This document shows positions 1 to 8,891 of a stretch of DNA of 53,804 nucleotides, piece after piece. How positions within the stretch are numbered: position 1 is the stretch's first letter; each line of letters starts with the position of its first letter. The notes beneath the pieces were generated by a model. The model was not told where the DNA came from. It made no database searches and saw nothing but the letters and a program-made list of their open reading frames with translations. The translations under genes were made by a program, and so were the position numbers. This stretch comes from an uncultured Bacteroidales bacterium. Its GTDB lineage: Bacteria > Bacteroidota > Bacteroidia > Bacteroidales > Paludibacteraceae. The stretch is from the NCBI GenBank assembly GCA_944322025.1, contig CALUOH010000045.1, positions 1-53,804 on the forward strand. The letters are read 5' to 3'.

Positions 1-3000
1 AGTGTGCAGTTCACGTCCGGGCTGTCGTCGTCCGACACGTCGAGTATCTCGTAGACGTTGTCGCCCACTTCGAGATCCTCGCTCAGCACGGTGATGAGCT
101 CGCTCTCGTAGTCGCACGTCTGGCAGACGCTCTCCGTCGGGGTCTCAACCACGTAGCTGTTCACCTGCACGTTGTCGAGGTGTATGTCGTACTCCGTATC
201 GTCATTGAGGCTCTCGGCATAGAATCCTACCCTGACGGTCTTGCCCGCATACTCAGACAGGTCTATCCTGTACTTCATGCCCGAGGCGGGCACATCGTCC
301 AGCACATGATCCGCCGTGTACTTGGCAAATCCCTCGTTGGCCCACAGGCCCACTATGTCCTCCTGCTTCCATGTCGCGCCGCCGTCGGCCGATACAGCCA
401 CCATGAAGTATTTGTCCGTTGCTCCACGGTAGTTCTCCGGTATCGACGCCGCGCTGCCGACTGCCGTCAGAGCGAGGTCGAACGTCAGCTGAACCTTCTC
501 CTCGTCTTCCAGTGCTATAGCCGGAGTCACAAGCCATGACCTCTCAGTACCATAGGAGCTGAGCGACATACTCTGGTGCGATGTTGCGTATGCGGTCGCT
601 CCAACATAATCCCAATATCCGCCTTCCGCTCTGTGTTTCAATGCGTCTCCTCCAAATACGGCTTCCGCACCCTGTATCGAGGTCAGCCAGTTGACCGGAT
701 AAGTCCTCAGGACACTGAATCCCTCGTAGAAGCGCAGATCCGCCGGGGTGTTGAATGTCACCACATCCGACCACTCCGAGAAGTCGCTCTCCGAACATAT
801 CTGACGTACCCTGACGCTGTACTGCGTGTTCTCCGCCATATTCTCCAACAGAGCCGCCTCCGCATCGGTCACAGTGTCTATCCGCACCGTGTCACCCATA
901 TCCGTGCGTGTCGAGATATGTACTGCCCACTTCTCGCCGTCCACATGGCTGAACGAGAGGGTCGCGCTCTCCGTAGTTATTGCGCTCACCTGCACATCAT
1001 ACGGATTCATGCACGCCTCGAAAGGCTCTATCGTGACATCGTCCACATACACATACTTGTACTCCGTATCAGTAGTGTCATTCCTCATGGCGATATACTG
1101 TCCGACCGCACCTTTCAAAGGCACTTTTATTTCAGCCCAATATTTATTGCCAGTAGGATCGGCGATCTCCGGTATATTGGAGCCGCTTAACCGCGTATTG
1201 TCGTATGGATACGAGACAGTCTGTATCTTATGGAATGTCGACGGATCGGCAGGATCTGTCATAGTTCCTATCGTCAGGGTTATGTCATAATTTGACCCAT
1301 TATAGATATTAAGCATGCCTCGACTGTTTGTATAAGCTGCTCTCATCCAGAACCGTATCTGCAAACTGTCAAGATCGGCATCCATAAGTGGGAAGACTAT
1401 ATAACGTCCTTTACAACTTGCCTGATTAGTTTTTGTATACGTGAAATAGAGAGAGTATTCACTGCCGCCCTCAGGATTACGAGAACCTTTTCTTGAACTT
1501 GTGTTCTTGACCGCATACGGGGCATGCGCTCCCGATGTTATACCCGGCGATTGCATGAAGCAATCCGGTACTTTATAGGACGAACTCAGTCCGTCGTGCA
1601 GACCCTCTTCCTCCTCAAATCCGAACGTAGCCGGCAGTTGGTATGGATCGCATGAAGTCTCAAAGACATAAGGATCGCTCCAGTCGCTGTACTTTCCTTC
1701 CTCACACTCCGTGCGCATGAAGATATAATACGTGGTGGATGAAGCCAATGGATATACACCTATCGACTTTACCGTGATGCCATCCTTGAAGAAAGCCGTA
1801 TCGCCCTCCTGCGCATCGTCCGGCGATGCCAGTGCCGCGTTCGCCGTTACGAATATCTCGTATGACAGCGGCTCTTCACCGGATATGCTCCATGTCACTC
1901 CCGTCGAGTCATTCTTAAGCCCCGGAGTCTTTATATCCATCGGTGCGAGACACGTGTTTCTCTTCACGGTCACATTGTCCACCACTGCCGATGGTGTCGC
2001 AAGGTACGATGCTGTCTTCGTAGAACCTGATTTGCGCCAGAAGAATATCAGGTTGTAATCCCCTGCAGTCTCGTCGGTTATGACGACGGACATGGTGCAG
2101 TGCCTCCAGTTCTCTCCTGCATCATACAGTCTGCCCACAGGATCTCCATTACTCTTCAATGTATCCTCCAGAGAAATCCAGTCGGGGACATCGTTGCTGT
2201 AGGTGAGATTTTCTTTCAGACCGTCGCCCTGAATCACTTCATCGCTTGTCACATCGAACTTGGCGTCTATCGGCAGCAGCCCGGCTTTCAGATAGTTCGA
2301 ACTCAAATAACCGTCACACGCCCAGTCGAAATCGAACGTATATTTACCCGGCTCTAATCTCAGGCGGCGATATGCCCATGAGTACGACTTCGTGCTGTTC
2401 TCCTTGTCGTATGTGGCGGTCGCTCCGCCGTCGCACGAAATGAAGAGCTGCTTAGTCGCCTCGCCTTCCGGATAGTTGTAGCCCTGGCCTCTGTACCACT
2501 TGTCTGTACAGCCGTCCTGCAGCAGCACCCAGTTGCTGAAGTCGGTCTCGTCGTCCTCGAAGTCCATGCTGTACGGATACTCCGTGACAGGCAGAGCCAT
2601 AGTCGTGCATGTCAGCGGGCCGTTCCATTCGCTCTGCTCATCCTCCGAACATACGGCGCGTACATACACATCGTATGCCGTCATCGGCATCAGGTCTGTT
2701 ATCTCCGGCGTAATGCTGTCATACACCTTCGCTGCCGCAGCATCCAGACTGCCTCCGGCCTCGATCCAGCGCACCTCCCACTGTGTCGCGCCGCCCATCT
2801 CCGTAAATTCAAGACTTATCGAATTGTCATCATACCCCGCTATCTCGAAATACTCCGGCCTCGGGCACGACGGAGTCTCATAGACCTCCACATCATCAAG
2901 GTAATAACCTCCAGTTGTCGATGAGCCTGACGATGTTAGATTTTGCTCATACGAAGTCGTGAATACTATATATCCGTCCGCTCCCGTATACTTTGCAAAC

Positions 3001-6000
3001 GAGACAAAATATTGCAGATACTGGTCATTCGACTGCAGGAATGTATCCATCGGGGTCAACGTACTGATTGTACTTTCCACTGTCGACACATCACTGCTGA
3101 CACCGACTATGATTGAACGCTGCACATTAGTCGAATTGCCTATAGCCTTGAACGACAATGTAAGGTCTTTTATATCTGTCGCTAATTTCGGCATCACGGC
3201 ATACGACTGCTGTCCCGACTTCGCATACACATACAAGGCAAAATTATCCTTATAGTCACCGGATATATGCTTGTATATGTACGGATAATCAGGCACACCG
3301 TCCACATCATCGCCTTCGTAATACATCTGCCAACAATCTAAAGACAATCCTGTCCCTGAACCTGTCGGTCTGAAATATATATACTTCGATGAGTCGACAT
3401 CGAAACTTTCGCTATACGGCACAGTGTATCCCTCCGCCGGACACGCGGTCTCCATACGTACCGGCGCAGACCATACGCTCTTCTGCCCATCAGAGAAAAC
3501 AGAACGCACATAGACGAAATATGTACGCGCGTAAAGCAACTTGTCAATCGTGACACTTTCTTCTTCCGATGTGTATGAGCCTAATGCAACAGCCTCTTCG
3601 GGAGCGGTTGTACCGTCAAGCTCCTCCTGCGTCAGCTGGCTGAGTGCGCACTTGATCTCATAAGAAACCGGTGTTCCCCTCTTACGCCATGAAATCTCGG
3701 CAGTGCTTTCCGTAATGTTGTCAGCCTTCAGGTCTACAGGCGCGGGTATATCAGAGATAAGGTCAAACCGTACATCCTTTATATAGAACGCCTTGTTCGA
3801 CTCCGCCTCCGGCATGTAGAACATTATGTATTTACCTACATTCCCATTATAGTCCATCTCATACTCATCGAGACTGACCGTATACGGCTGATCGTCCCCA
3901 TATCCCTCGACCACCGCTATCTCCTCAAACGTAGACATATCATCCGGCGATGTCAGCACTCCTATTCTCATAAACGGATAATACGACCACGGTTTATCCG
4001 CGTATGTATCTGACACCATGCCCGTAAACGACACCTCCAGTTTATTGACATGGTCTATATCTACCAACGGTGCTATGGCATAATAGTTCTTTGCGGAAGT
4101 ACAGTACATGTTGAGATACTTGTCTCCGTTCTTGTTAGCCACTACGGGAGCGCCTGTACCCTCTGTATTGCCCACAATCCAGCAGTTCAACGGGTCTGCA
4201 TCTTCAAATGTCTGGAGCGATGCATCGCCCGGCTGTATGGCAAGACATGCGGTTGAGAACATTCCTGATGCCACACTCCACGGGCCGTGACCATCCTCGC
4301 CGCAATTTGCGCGTACATAAAAATAATACGTACTGTTGGGCAGTAAACCTGTTGTCATAAACGGATTCTCCGTCACTCCGGCATTGACCTTCACCACATG
4401 CTCAGGCAATACGCTTGCGGTCATCGCCTCGTCCAGCACAGCGTCAGTGAGCTCATTGTTGTCGGTCACCACCACATCCCATGCCATCTCGCTGCCTGCT
4501 TTCTGCCATGTCAGCTCCGCCTCCTCATCCATTGTCGATATGCACTTCGGATACTGAACAACGCCGCACTTAGGCGTATAGTCCACCACAAGGCTGTCTA
4601 TATAGAACTGGCTCGTCGTGCCGCCGGCATTCTCATCCACGAACAGTGCCAAGTGCTTGCCGTACTTCGCTTTGCCCGCAAGGTTCACGTAAATCACCTC
4701 CTCCTCGCCAGTCACGGTATTATATACGGAAGTGAGGGTGTCGAATGTCGTCAGATCGTACGGATCGTCCATAAAGCCCACAAGAAGACGTGAATTTTTA
4801 TACCCGCTTTCCATTTTCATGCTGAGCGTCAGTTTGGACATATCCTCTTCCTCCATAACTGGCAGGGCGACATAATTCGCTTCAACGGAACTGCTCTCGT
4901 AGAGTTGCAACCGTCCATTGCCTGACTTGTAGCCGTTCTCTATTATATTAGGATAGTATGAAGTTGACCCTTGTCCTCCACCTCCAGAGTATGAAGCATG
5001 CTGTTCGGTATACCAACATGGTATGGCAAACCCGTTTACCGTACTACCCATCTCATAGCCGTCGAAGTCCATATAATACGGTATCGGATTTACAACCACG
5101 CACTTCGATGTGAACTGCTGCGGATGCGTCCATGCGCTTTCCGCCCCGTCGCACACCGCACGGACGGAATACCAGTAGTCCACGCCGTTAGGCTCAACCC
5201 TAAGTGTCACTGTCGGGTTCTCTTTCACCACAGTGTCCTTCGCATAGCTCTTGTATGTCTCCGAATAGAGCGAATCCACCGGCACACTCTCCGTCATCAG
5301 CCTCACCTGCCACTCCTTCTGTCCATAGCCGTCCCACGTGAGTGTCACAACTGAATCCTGCTGCTCCACATCCACATTTTCAGGCTCGCGGCAGTCCGGT
5401 ATCTCCTCAAAGACAAGGTCATCTATGTACAATCCATTATACGCAGTCCACGTGCTATTATCGCAATAGACCCCTCCGTCATTGACGGACATAAATGCCA
5501 CGAAATGACCCTCGCCTTCATACTTGTCAAAAGATACGATATGTTTCTCCCATACCGGGCCTACACCTTCTACGGTATCCACAGGCACGAACGTAGTGAG
5601 ATCCGTAGCGTCTGACATCACTCCGACTACAAATCCCGCCCTGCTTTCATAATTGACATAATAACGGGTATAGAATGCTATCCGCATCTCCTTCAAATCC
5701 ATATCCATATACGGGAATATTGCCGTTATCACCTGTCCCGCTTCACTATTATTAAACCAAAACGCGCGGTATGAATCGCTTCTCAACCTGTATTCATAAC
5801 TGATATCGTATGTTATAGGATACATTGTATATCCGCCCTCTATATCTATTATATCGAGTATGCCACGGCACAATTGATTCTGGTCATTGATACCTCCGCC
5901 GTCATCAATACTCGGATTATACAATGTAGACTCATCTTCGAAATCCATAGTGTCCGGCAGTGCAGTTATCTTCTCCGGCATCCTGAAGAATATCGGGTTG

Positions 6001-7667
6001 CTCCATGCGCCATAGGTGTCGCCGCACTTGTTGCGTACATACACATAGCCTGTCTGCCACGGTGTAAGCCCTGTGACGATAGCCGGGTTAGTTGAGACTG
6101 TCTGCCTCAGCGCGCCCTGCGTGGCATCAGTTATCTCCTCTGGTTTAATCTCGGTCGCCGAAATCAGCACTTCGCCCTCCTGTGTACCGCTCCACGACAG
6201 TTTGAGTTCTGTCGCTGACGGCAGACCGTATGTAATATTCCGCGCTTTAGCGCATGAAGGTATGCTGTCCACCCTCACATCGTCTATGATGAAGTGGTTG
6301 TCCTCCTCGAAGTTCGACATGATGGTGATAAACCTCCCCTTACCAGTATATTTGTCGAACGGGACAATATACTCATCTATCTTTGACGGACGCTCACCGT
6401 ACACCGTATCCACAGCCGTAAAAGTCGCCATATCCTCCGGGTTCTCCATAACGCCTATGATCAGCCTGCCTCGTGCCGCACAGTCGTCATATCCTCCCCA
6501 GAATGATATCTGCAGGTCCGTTATATTATACTCCGGACGCAGCTCGGGCAGCACGGCATAGCCGTAATCCCCGGCATCGAGACAGCTGCCCGTCCCGTTT
6601 CCGTCCGCAAAGAACAGCGAGCGCGTGTTGTCACGCGAAAACTTGTACAGGTCAATATCCTCCGTAGCAGTGTTAATAAACGGCACTCCATAGCCCGTAT
6701 TCGTATAGAAGTTCCAGTTCACAGTCGTCACATTGCTGACCACTCCTGGAATATAGTCCAGGTTGAACCCCTCGTAGTACGGTATGCTCATCAGGTTCGT
6801 GGTGGTGAACACAAACTGGTCGCTCCACTCGCTCTGCTCATCCTTGCACAGTGACATCACGTATGCGTAATAGTTCGTCCCCGGCGTAAGCCCGCGAAGC
6901 GTCACCTCGCGCACCGATGCAGGCACGATGGTATCCATCACGTCGGCCTTTGCCCCCTCCGTGTTAAGCTCCACTGCCGACAGTGCCGTAGTGCTTATCT
7001 TCACATGGAACTGCACAGCGTCGAACATGGCGTTCCAGTAGACCACAGCCGAATCGTTTGCCAGAGCTGTAGTCCCCACGCCCGACGGCTTCTGGCAGTT
7101 CGGCGTGGAGCGCACCTGTATGTCGTCCAGCACTATGCCGCGCCCCATGTTGTCGCTTCCCTGGAACGCCAGTTGGTACGTACCGTTCGGTGCGTTGAGC
7201 CGCAGCGTGTCTCGCGTCCATCCGCTGCGGTAGCGGTCAAGCGGATGGTCGACATACTCCACCCACTCCATCTCTGCCGACGTGCGGTAGAATATCCTGA
7301 GTGTATCAAAATCACCAGCCCACTTATCCGTCGCGTATGCGAACGTCAGTATCGGCTCATAAATCGTGTCGAGGTTCATCACCGGCGTGACCAGCCGCGT
7401 GATATAACCGACAGTCTGCGAAGTTCCGTTGCGCAGCGCAATTCGCTTCACGCCTTCCGCCGCGCCGTCAGGATACTCTCCGCCCTCCTCGACTGCCCAT
7501 CCTTGGTTGCCTCGGACAAACTCCTGTGTCCATGTCTCTGGCAGACCATTTTCAAAACTCTCGCTCAGTGCCAGACCGTACTTCTTCGTCTGACCCGCGA
7601 GCGTCAGCGTCAGCAGCACCGCCGCCGCCATCGCCGACATCCGTCTGATTAGTTGATTTGGTCTCAT
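1..7667 (-). CDS. Giant secreted FN3/jelly-roll repeat protein, partial (C-terminus outside window)
   Basis: The frame is open from an ATG at 7667 to the window edge, giving 2555 residues without a stop, so the C-terminus is unseen. A Sec signal peptide is visible (MRPNQLIRRM start, hydrophobic run, cut near AGQ at about residue 25). The rest is tandem modules of about 270-313 residues. Each pairs a ~190-residue jelly-roll domain (motifs like YSMDFED, FYxDDVxVxxxPxC; choice-of-anchor J/MAM-like) with a ~90-residue fibronectin type III domain (xATLSWxx, YxVYVRxxC, SEWSxPxxF). FN3 domains begin near residues 191, 472, 759, 1034, 1304, 1601, 1906 and 2219, and a ninth jelly-roll follows. The architecture suits a cell-surface adhesin or T9SS cargo, but the sorting domain would lie beyond the edge. 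It heads or ends a minus-strand block of secreted proteins. The fold reading is firm; adhesion is inference. Confidence 0.85.
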   Translation of the reverse strand, partial: MRPNQLIRRMSAMAAAVLLTLTLAGQTKKYGLALSESFENGLPETWTQEFVRGNQGWAVEEGGEYPDGAAEGVKRIALRNGTSQTVGYITRLVTPVMNLDTIYEPILTFAYATDKWAGDFDTLRIFYRTSAEMEWVEYVDHPLDRYRSGWTRDTLRLNAPNGTYQLAFQGSDNMGRGIVLDDIQVRSTPNCQKPSGVGTTALANDSAVVYWNAMFDAVQFHVKISTTALSAVELNTEGAKADVMDTIVPASVREVTLRGLTPGTNYYAYVMSLCKDEQSEWSDQFVFTTTNLMSIPYYEGFNLDYIPGVVSNVTTVNWNFYTNTGYGVPFINTATEDIDLYKFSRDNTRSLFFADGNGTGSCLDAGDYGYAVLPELRPEYNITDLQISFWGGYDDCAARGRLIIGVMENPEDMATFTAVDTVYGERPSKIDEYIVPFDKYTGKGRFITIMSNFEEDNHFIIDDVRVDSIPSCAKARNITYGLPSATELKLSWSGTQEGEVLISATEIKPEEITDATQGALRQTVSTNPAIVTGLTPWQTGYVYVRNKCGDTYGAWSNPIFFRMPEKITALPDTMDFEDESTLYNPSIDDGGGINDQNQLCRGILDIIDIEGGYTMYPITYDISYEYRLRSDSYRAFWFNNSEAGQVITAIFPYMDMDLKEMRIAFYTRYYVNYESRAGFVVGVMSDATDLTTFVPVDTVEGVGPVWEKHIVSFDKYEGEGHFVAFMSVNDGGVYCDNSTWTAYNGLYIDDLVFEEIPDCREPENVDVEQQDSVVTLTWDGYGQKEWQVRLMTESVPVDSLYSETYKSYAKDTVVKENPTVTLRVEPNGVDYWYSVRAVCDGAESAWTHPQQFTSKCVVVNPIPYYMDFDGYEMGSTVNGFAIPCWYTEQHASYSGGGGQGSTSYYPNIIENGYKSGNGRLQLYESSSVEANYVALPVMEEEDMSKLTLSMKMESGYKNSRLLVGFMDDPYDLTTFDTLTSVYNTVTGEEEVIYVNLAGKAKYGKHLALFVDENAGGTTSQFYIDSLVVDYTPKCGVVQYPKCISTMDEEAELTWQKAGSEMAWDVVVTDNNELTDAVLDEAMTASVLPEHVVKVNAGVTENPFMTTGLLPNSTYYFYVRANCGEDGHGPWSVASGMFSTACLAIQPGDASLQTFEDADPLNCWIVGNTEGTGAPVVANKNGDKYLNMYCTSAKNYYAIAPLVDIDHVNKLEVSFTGMVSDTYADKPWSYYPFMRIGVLTSPDDMSTFEEIAVVEGYGDDQPYTVSLDEYEMDYNGNVGKYIMFYMPEAESNKAFYIKDVRFDLISDIPAPVDLKADNITESTAEISWRKRGTPVSYEIKCALSQLTQEELDGTTAPEEAVALGSYTSEEESVTIDKLLYARTYFVYVRSVFSDGQKSVWSAPVRMETACPAEGYTVPYSESFDVDSSKYIYFRPTGSGTGLSLDCWQMYYEGDDVDGVPDYPYIYKHISGDYKDNFALYVYAKSGQQSYAVMPKLATDIKDLTLSFKAIGNSTNVQRSIIVGVSSDVSTVESTISTLTPMDTFLQSNDQYLQYFVSFAKYTGADGYIVFTTSYEQNLTSSGSSTTGGYYLDDVEVYETPSCPRPEYFEIAGYDDNSISLEFTEMGGATQWEVRWIEAGGSLDAAAAKVYDSITPEITDLMPMTAYDVYVRAVCSEDEQSEWNGPLTCTTMALPVTEYPYSMDFEDDETDFSNWVLLQDGCTDKWYRGQGYNYPEGEATKQLFISCDGGATATYDKENSTKSYSWAYRRLRLEPGKYTFDFDWACDGYLSSNYLKAGLLPIDAKFDVTSDEVIQGDGLKENLTYSNDVPDWISLEDTLKSNGDPVGRLYDAGENWRHCTMSVVITDETAGDYNLIFFWRKSGSTKTASYLATPSAVVDNVTVKRNTCLAPMDIKTPGLKNDSTGVTWSISGEEPLSYEIFVTANAALASPDDAQEGDTAFFKDGITVKSIGVYPLASSTTYYIFMRTECEEGKYSDWSDPYVFETSCDPYQLPATFGFEEEEGLHDGLSSSYKVPDCFMQSPGITSGAHAPYAVKNTSSRKGSRNPEGGSEYSLYFTYTKTNQASCKGRYIVFPLMDADLDSLQIRFWMRAAYTNSRGMLNIYNGSNYDITLTIGTMTDPADPSTFHKIQTVSYPYDNTRLSGSNIPEIADPTGNKYWAEIKVPLKGAVGQYIAMRNDTTDTEYKYVYVDDVTIEPFEACMNPYDVQVSAITTESATLSFSHVDGEKWAVHISTRTDMGDTVRIDTVTDAEAALLENMAENTQYSVRVRQICSESDFSEWSDVVTFNTPADLRFYEGFSVLRTYPVNWLTSIQGAEAVFGGDALKHRAEGGYWDYVGATAYATSHQSMSLSSYGTERSWLVTPAIALEDEEKVQLTFDLALTAVGSAASIPENYRGATDKYFMVAVSADGGATWKQEDIVGLWANEGFAKYTADHVLDDVPASGMKYRIDLSEYAGKTVRVGFYAESLNDDTEYDIHLDNVQVNSYVVETPTESVCQTCDYESELITVLSEDLEVGDNVYEILDVSDDDSPDVNCT

Positions 7668-7698
7668 AACATATTGGATTTAAATGTTTGGTTCTTCT

Positions 7699-8211
7699 TC
7701 ACTCAAAATATTCTCCTTCCTTCATATATTTCGTCATCTCTCCTTTGTAGAGCAGATAATATTTCACCTTATTCTGCATCGTGAACTTATACTCCAGCTC
7801 ATAATAGTCCCCCTCATGCTTCAGCACCTTCATACTCCCGCTGCGGGCAATGATATCGGCATAGTCCGGATTTTCGCCGGCCATATGGCCATACATATAG
7901 ATAAGCAGAACCTCTTTATTGCCGTATGCCACATCCAAATGAGACGGTACATCCGTGACCACACTGTAAAACATAATGTCATTGTCCACAGTATACTCAC
8001 GTCCTGCACTGTCTACTGCATCGATAGACCACTGAATAAGAGACCAGCTCTTAACAGTATCCTCATAAACCCTCAGATGCACATTGTCATCATCCGCCTG
8101 CAATACAGTATACCCCTCCAGTGGATTCTCCTCCAGCGGATTATTCCCCTGATGCTCACACCCGGCTATAACAACAGCAAGCACCGTCAAGATAAACCAC
8201 ACTTTCTTCAT
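7699..8211 (-). CDS. Small lipoprotein, paralogue of the next gene
   Basis: A 170-residue lipoprotein. I start it at ATG 8211 (MKKVWFIL) rather than the upstream in-frame ATG at 8235, because MKKVWFILTVLAVVIAGC is a complete lipoprotein signal with the lipid-accepting Cys at residue 18. The mature part is small, acidic and Tyr-rich. It aligns by eye with the neighbour at 8271-8879: both have PLEGY near the N-terminus, a central W-containing stretch and a GSM(K/R)V...(F/Y)xFTxxxxxKYY C-terminal block. The function is unknown. It lies just downstream of a C10-peptidase-like gene. In Bacteroides, small lipoproteins next to C10 peptidases can be staphostatin-like inhibitors, so an inhibitor or partner role is possible but only inferred. 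Its DNA looks more AT-rich than that of the flanking giant genes. Confidence 0.75.
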   Translation of the reverse strand: MKKVWFILTVLAVVIAGCEHQGNNPLEENPLEGYTVLQADDDNVHLRVYEDTVKSWSLIQWSIDAVDSAGREYTVDNDIMFYSVVTDVPSHLDVAYGNKEVLLIYMYGHMAGENPDYADIIARSGSMKVLKHEGDYYELEYKFTMQNKVKYYLLYKGEMTKYMKEGEYFE

Positions 8212-8270
8212 AACTATACCGCTCATATCTATCATACAACTCCATATGCCTTCCTTTTACTATCTAACCT

Positions 8271-8879
8271 CTACCATTCCCTCCTTAAACGATCTGGATA
8301 AGTAATAGAATCACCATCAAGTACTAATCTTCCATTATAAATCTTGGATGGTATACTGTCCTCGAATTGTATATAATACTTATCCCTTTGCAATTCAGTA
8401 AACCTGAACTCAAACCTGTAGCGGTTTTGCCCCTTTCCCGAGACTCTCATACTACCTTCTTTCCTCTGGTCCACAGGGAAATACCAGTACTGTCCGTCAT
8501 CCCATTTTTTACTCATCCCCATAAATATACTCAGACAGACAGACGTGTCATTGACTCCTACACCGTCATAAAATCCTGACGGTAGCTCCTCCTCCCTACC
8601 TGAGACTATAATCTCATTTATAACTATCTGATACTCGTTCCCTTCACCGTCATCAGCATAAAAGTTCCAGCTATAGAACGCAGTCCTGTCCCTCATTGTA
8701 TCTTGTACAATCTGATACTCCCACTGCACAATTCCTGATGAATCGATATCTGTTAATCCTCGATAGTTCAATATTTTATAACCTTCCAACGGATCGCTTG
8801 GCTCAATTACACGCGGTTCGCATGACAAAAAGCAGAAAATGATGGCACAACCCAACAAACTTATATATATATCTCTCAT
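8271..8879 (-). CDS. Small lipoprotein, paralogue of the preceding gene
   Basis: A 202-residue lipoprotein starting at ATG 8879. The signal (MRDIYISLLGCAIIFCFLSC) gives a lipobox LSC with Cys at residue 20. The mature domain contains PLEGYKIL, an IVQWEYQI strand, GEGNEYQI, and a C-terminal half with GSMRV, RFEFRFTEL and DKYYIQFED. These match in order the blocks of the 170-residue protein encoded downstream, so the pair is a tandem duplication that has diverged. The fold looks all-beta (alternating hydrophobic strands, no membrane segments after the signal). No known family is recognised with certainty. It sits 12 bases downstream of the C10-like gene, probably in the same transcript. A peptidase-inhibitor-like role is conceivable from this neighbourhood, and an uncharacterised surface lipoprotein is equally possible. 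Confidence 0.75.
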   Translation of the reverse strand: MRDIYISLLGCAIIFCFLSCEPRVIEPSDPLEGYKILNYRGLTDIDSSGIVQWEYQIVQDTMRDRTAFYSWNFYADDGEGNEYQIVINEIIVSGREEELPSGFYDGVGVNDTSVCLSIFMGMSKKWDDGQYWYFPVDQRKEGSMRVSGKGQNRYRFEFRFTELQRDKYYIQFEDSIPSKIYNGRLVLDGDSITYPDRLRREW

Positions 8880-8891
8880 AACTATATTATA

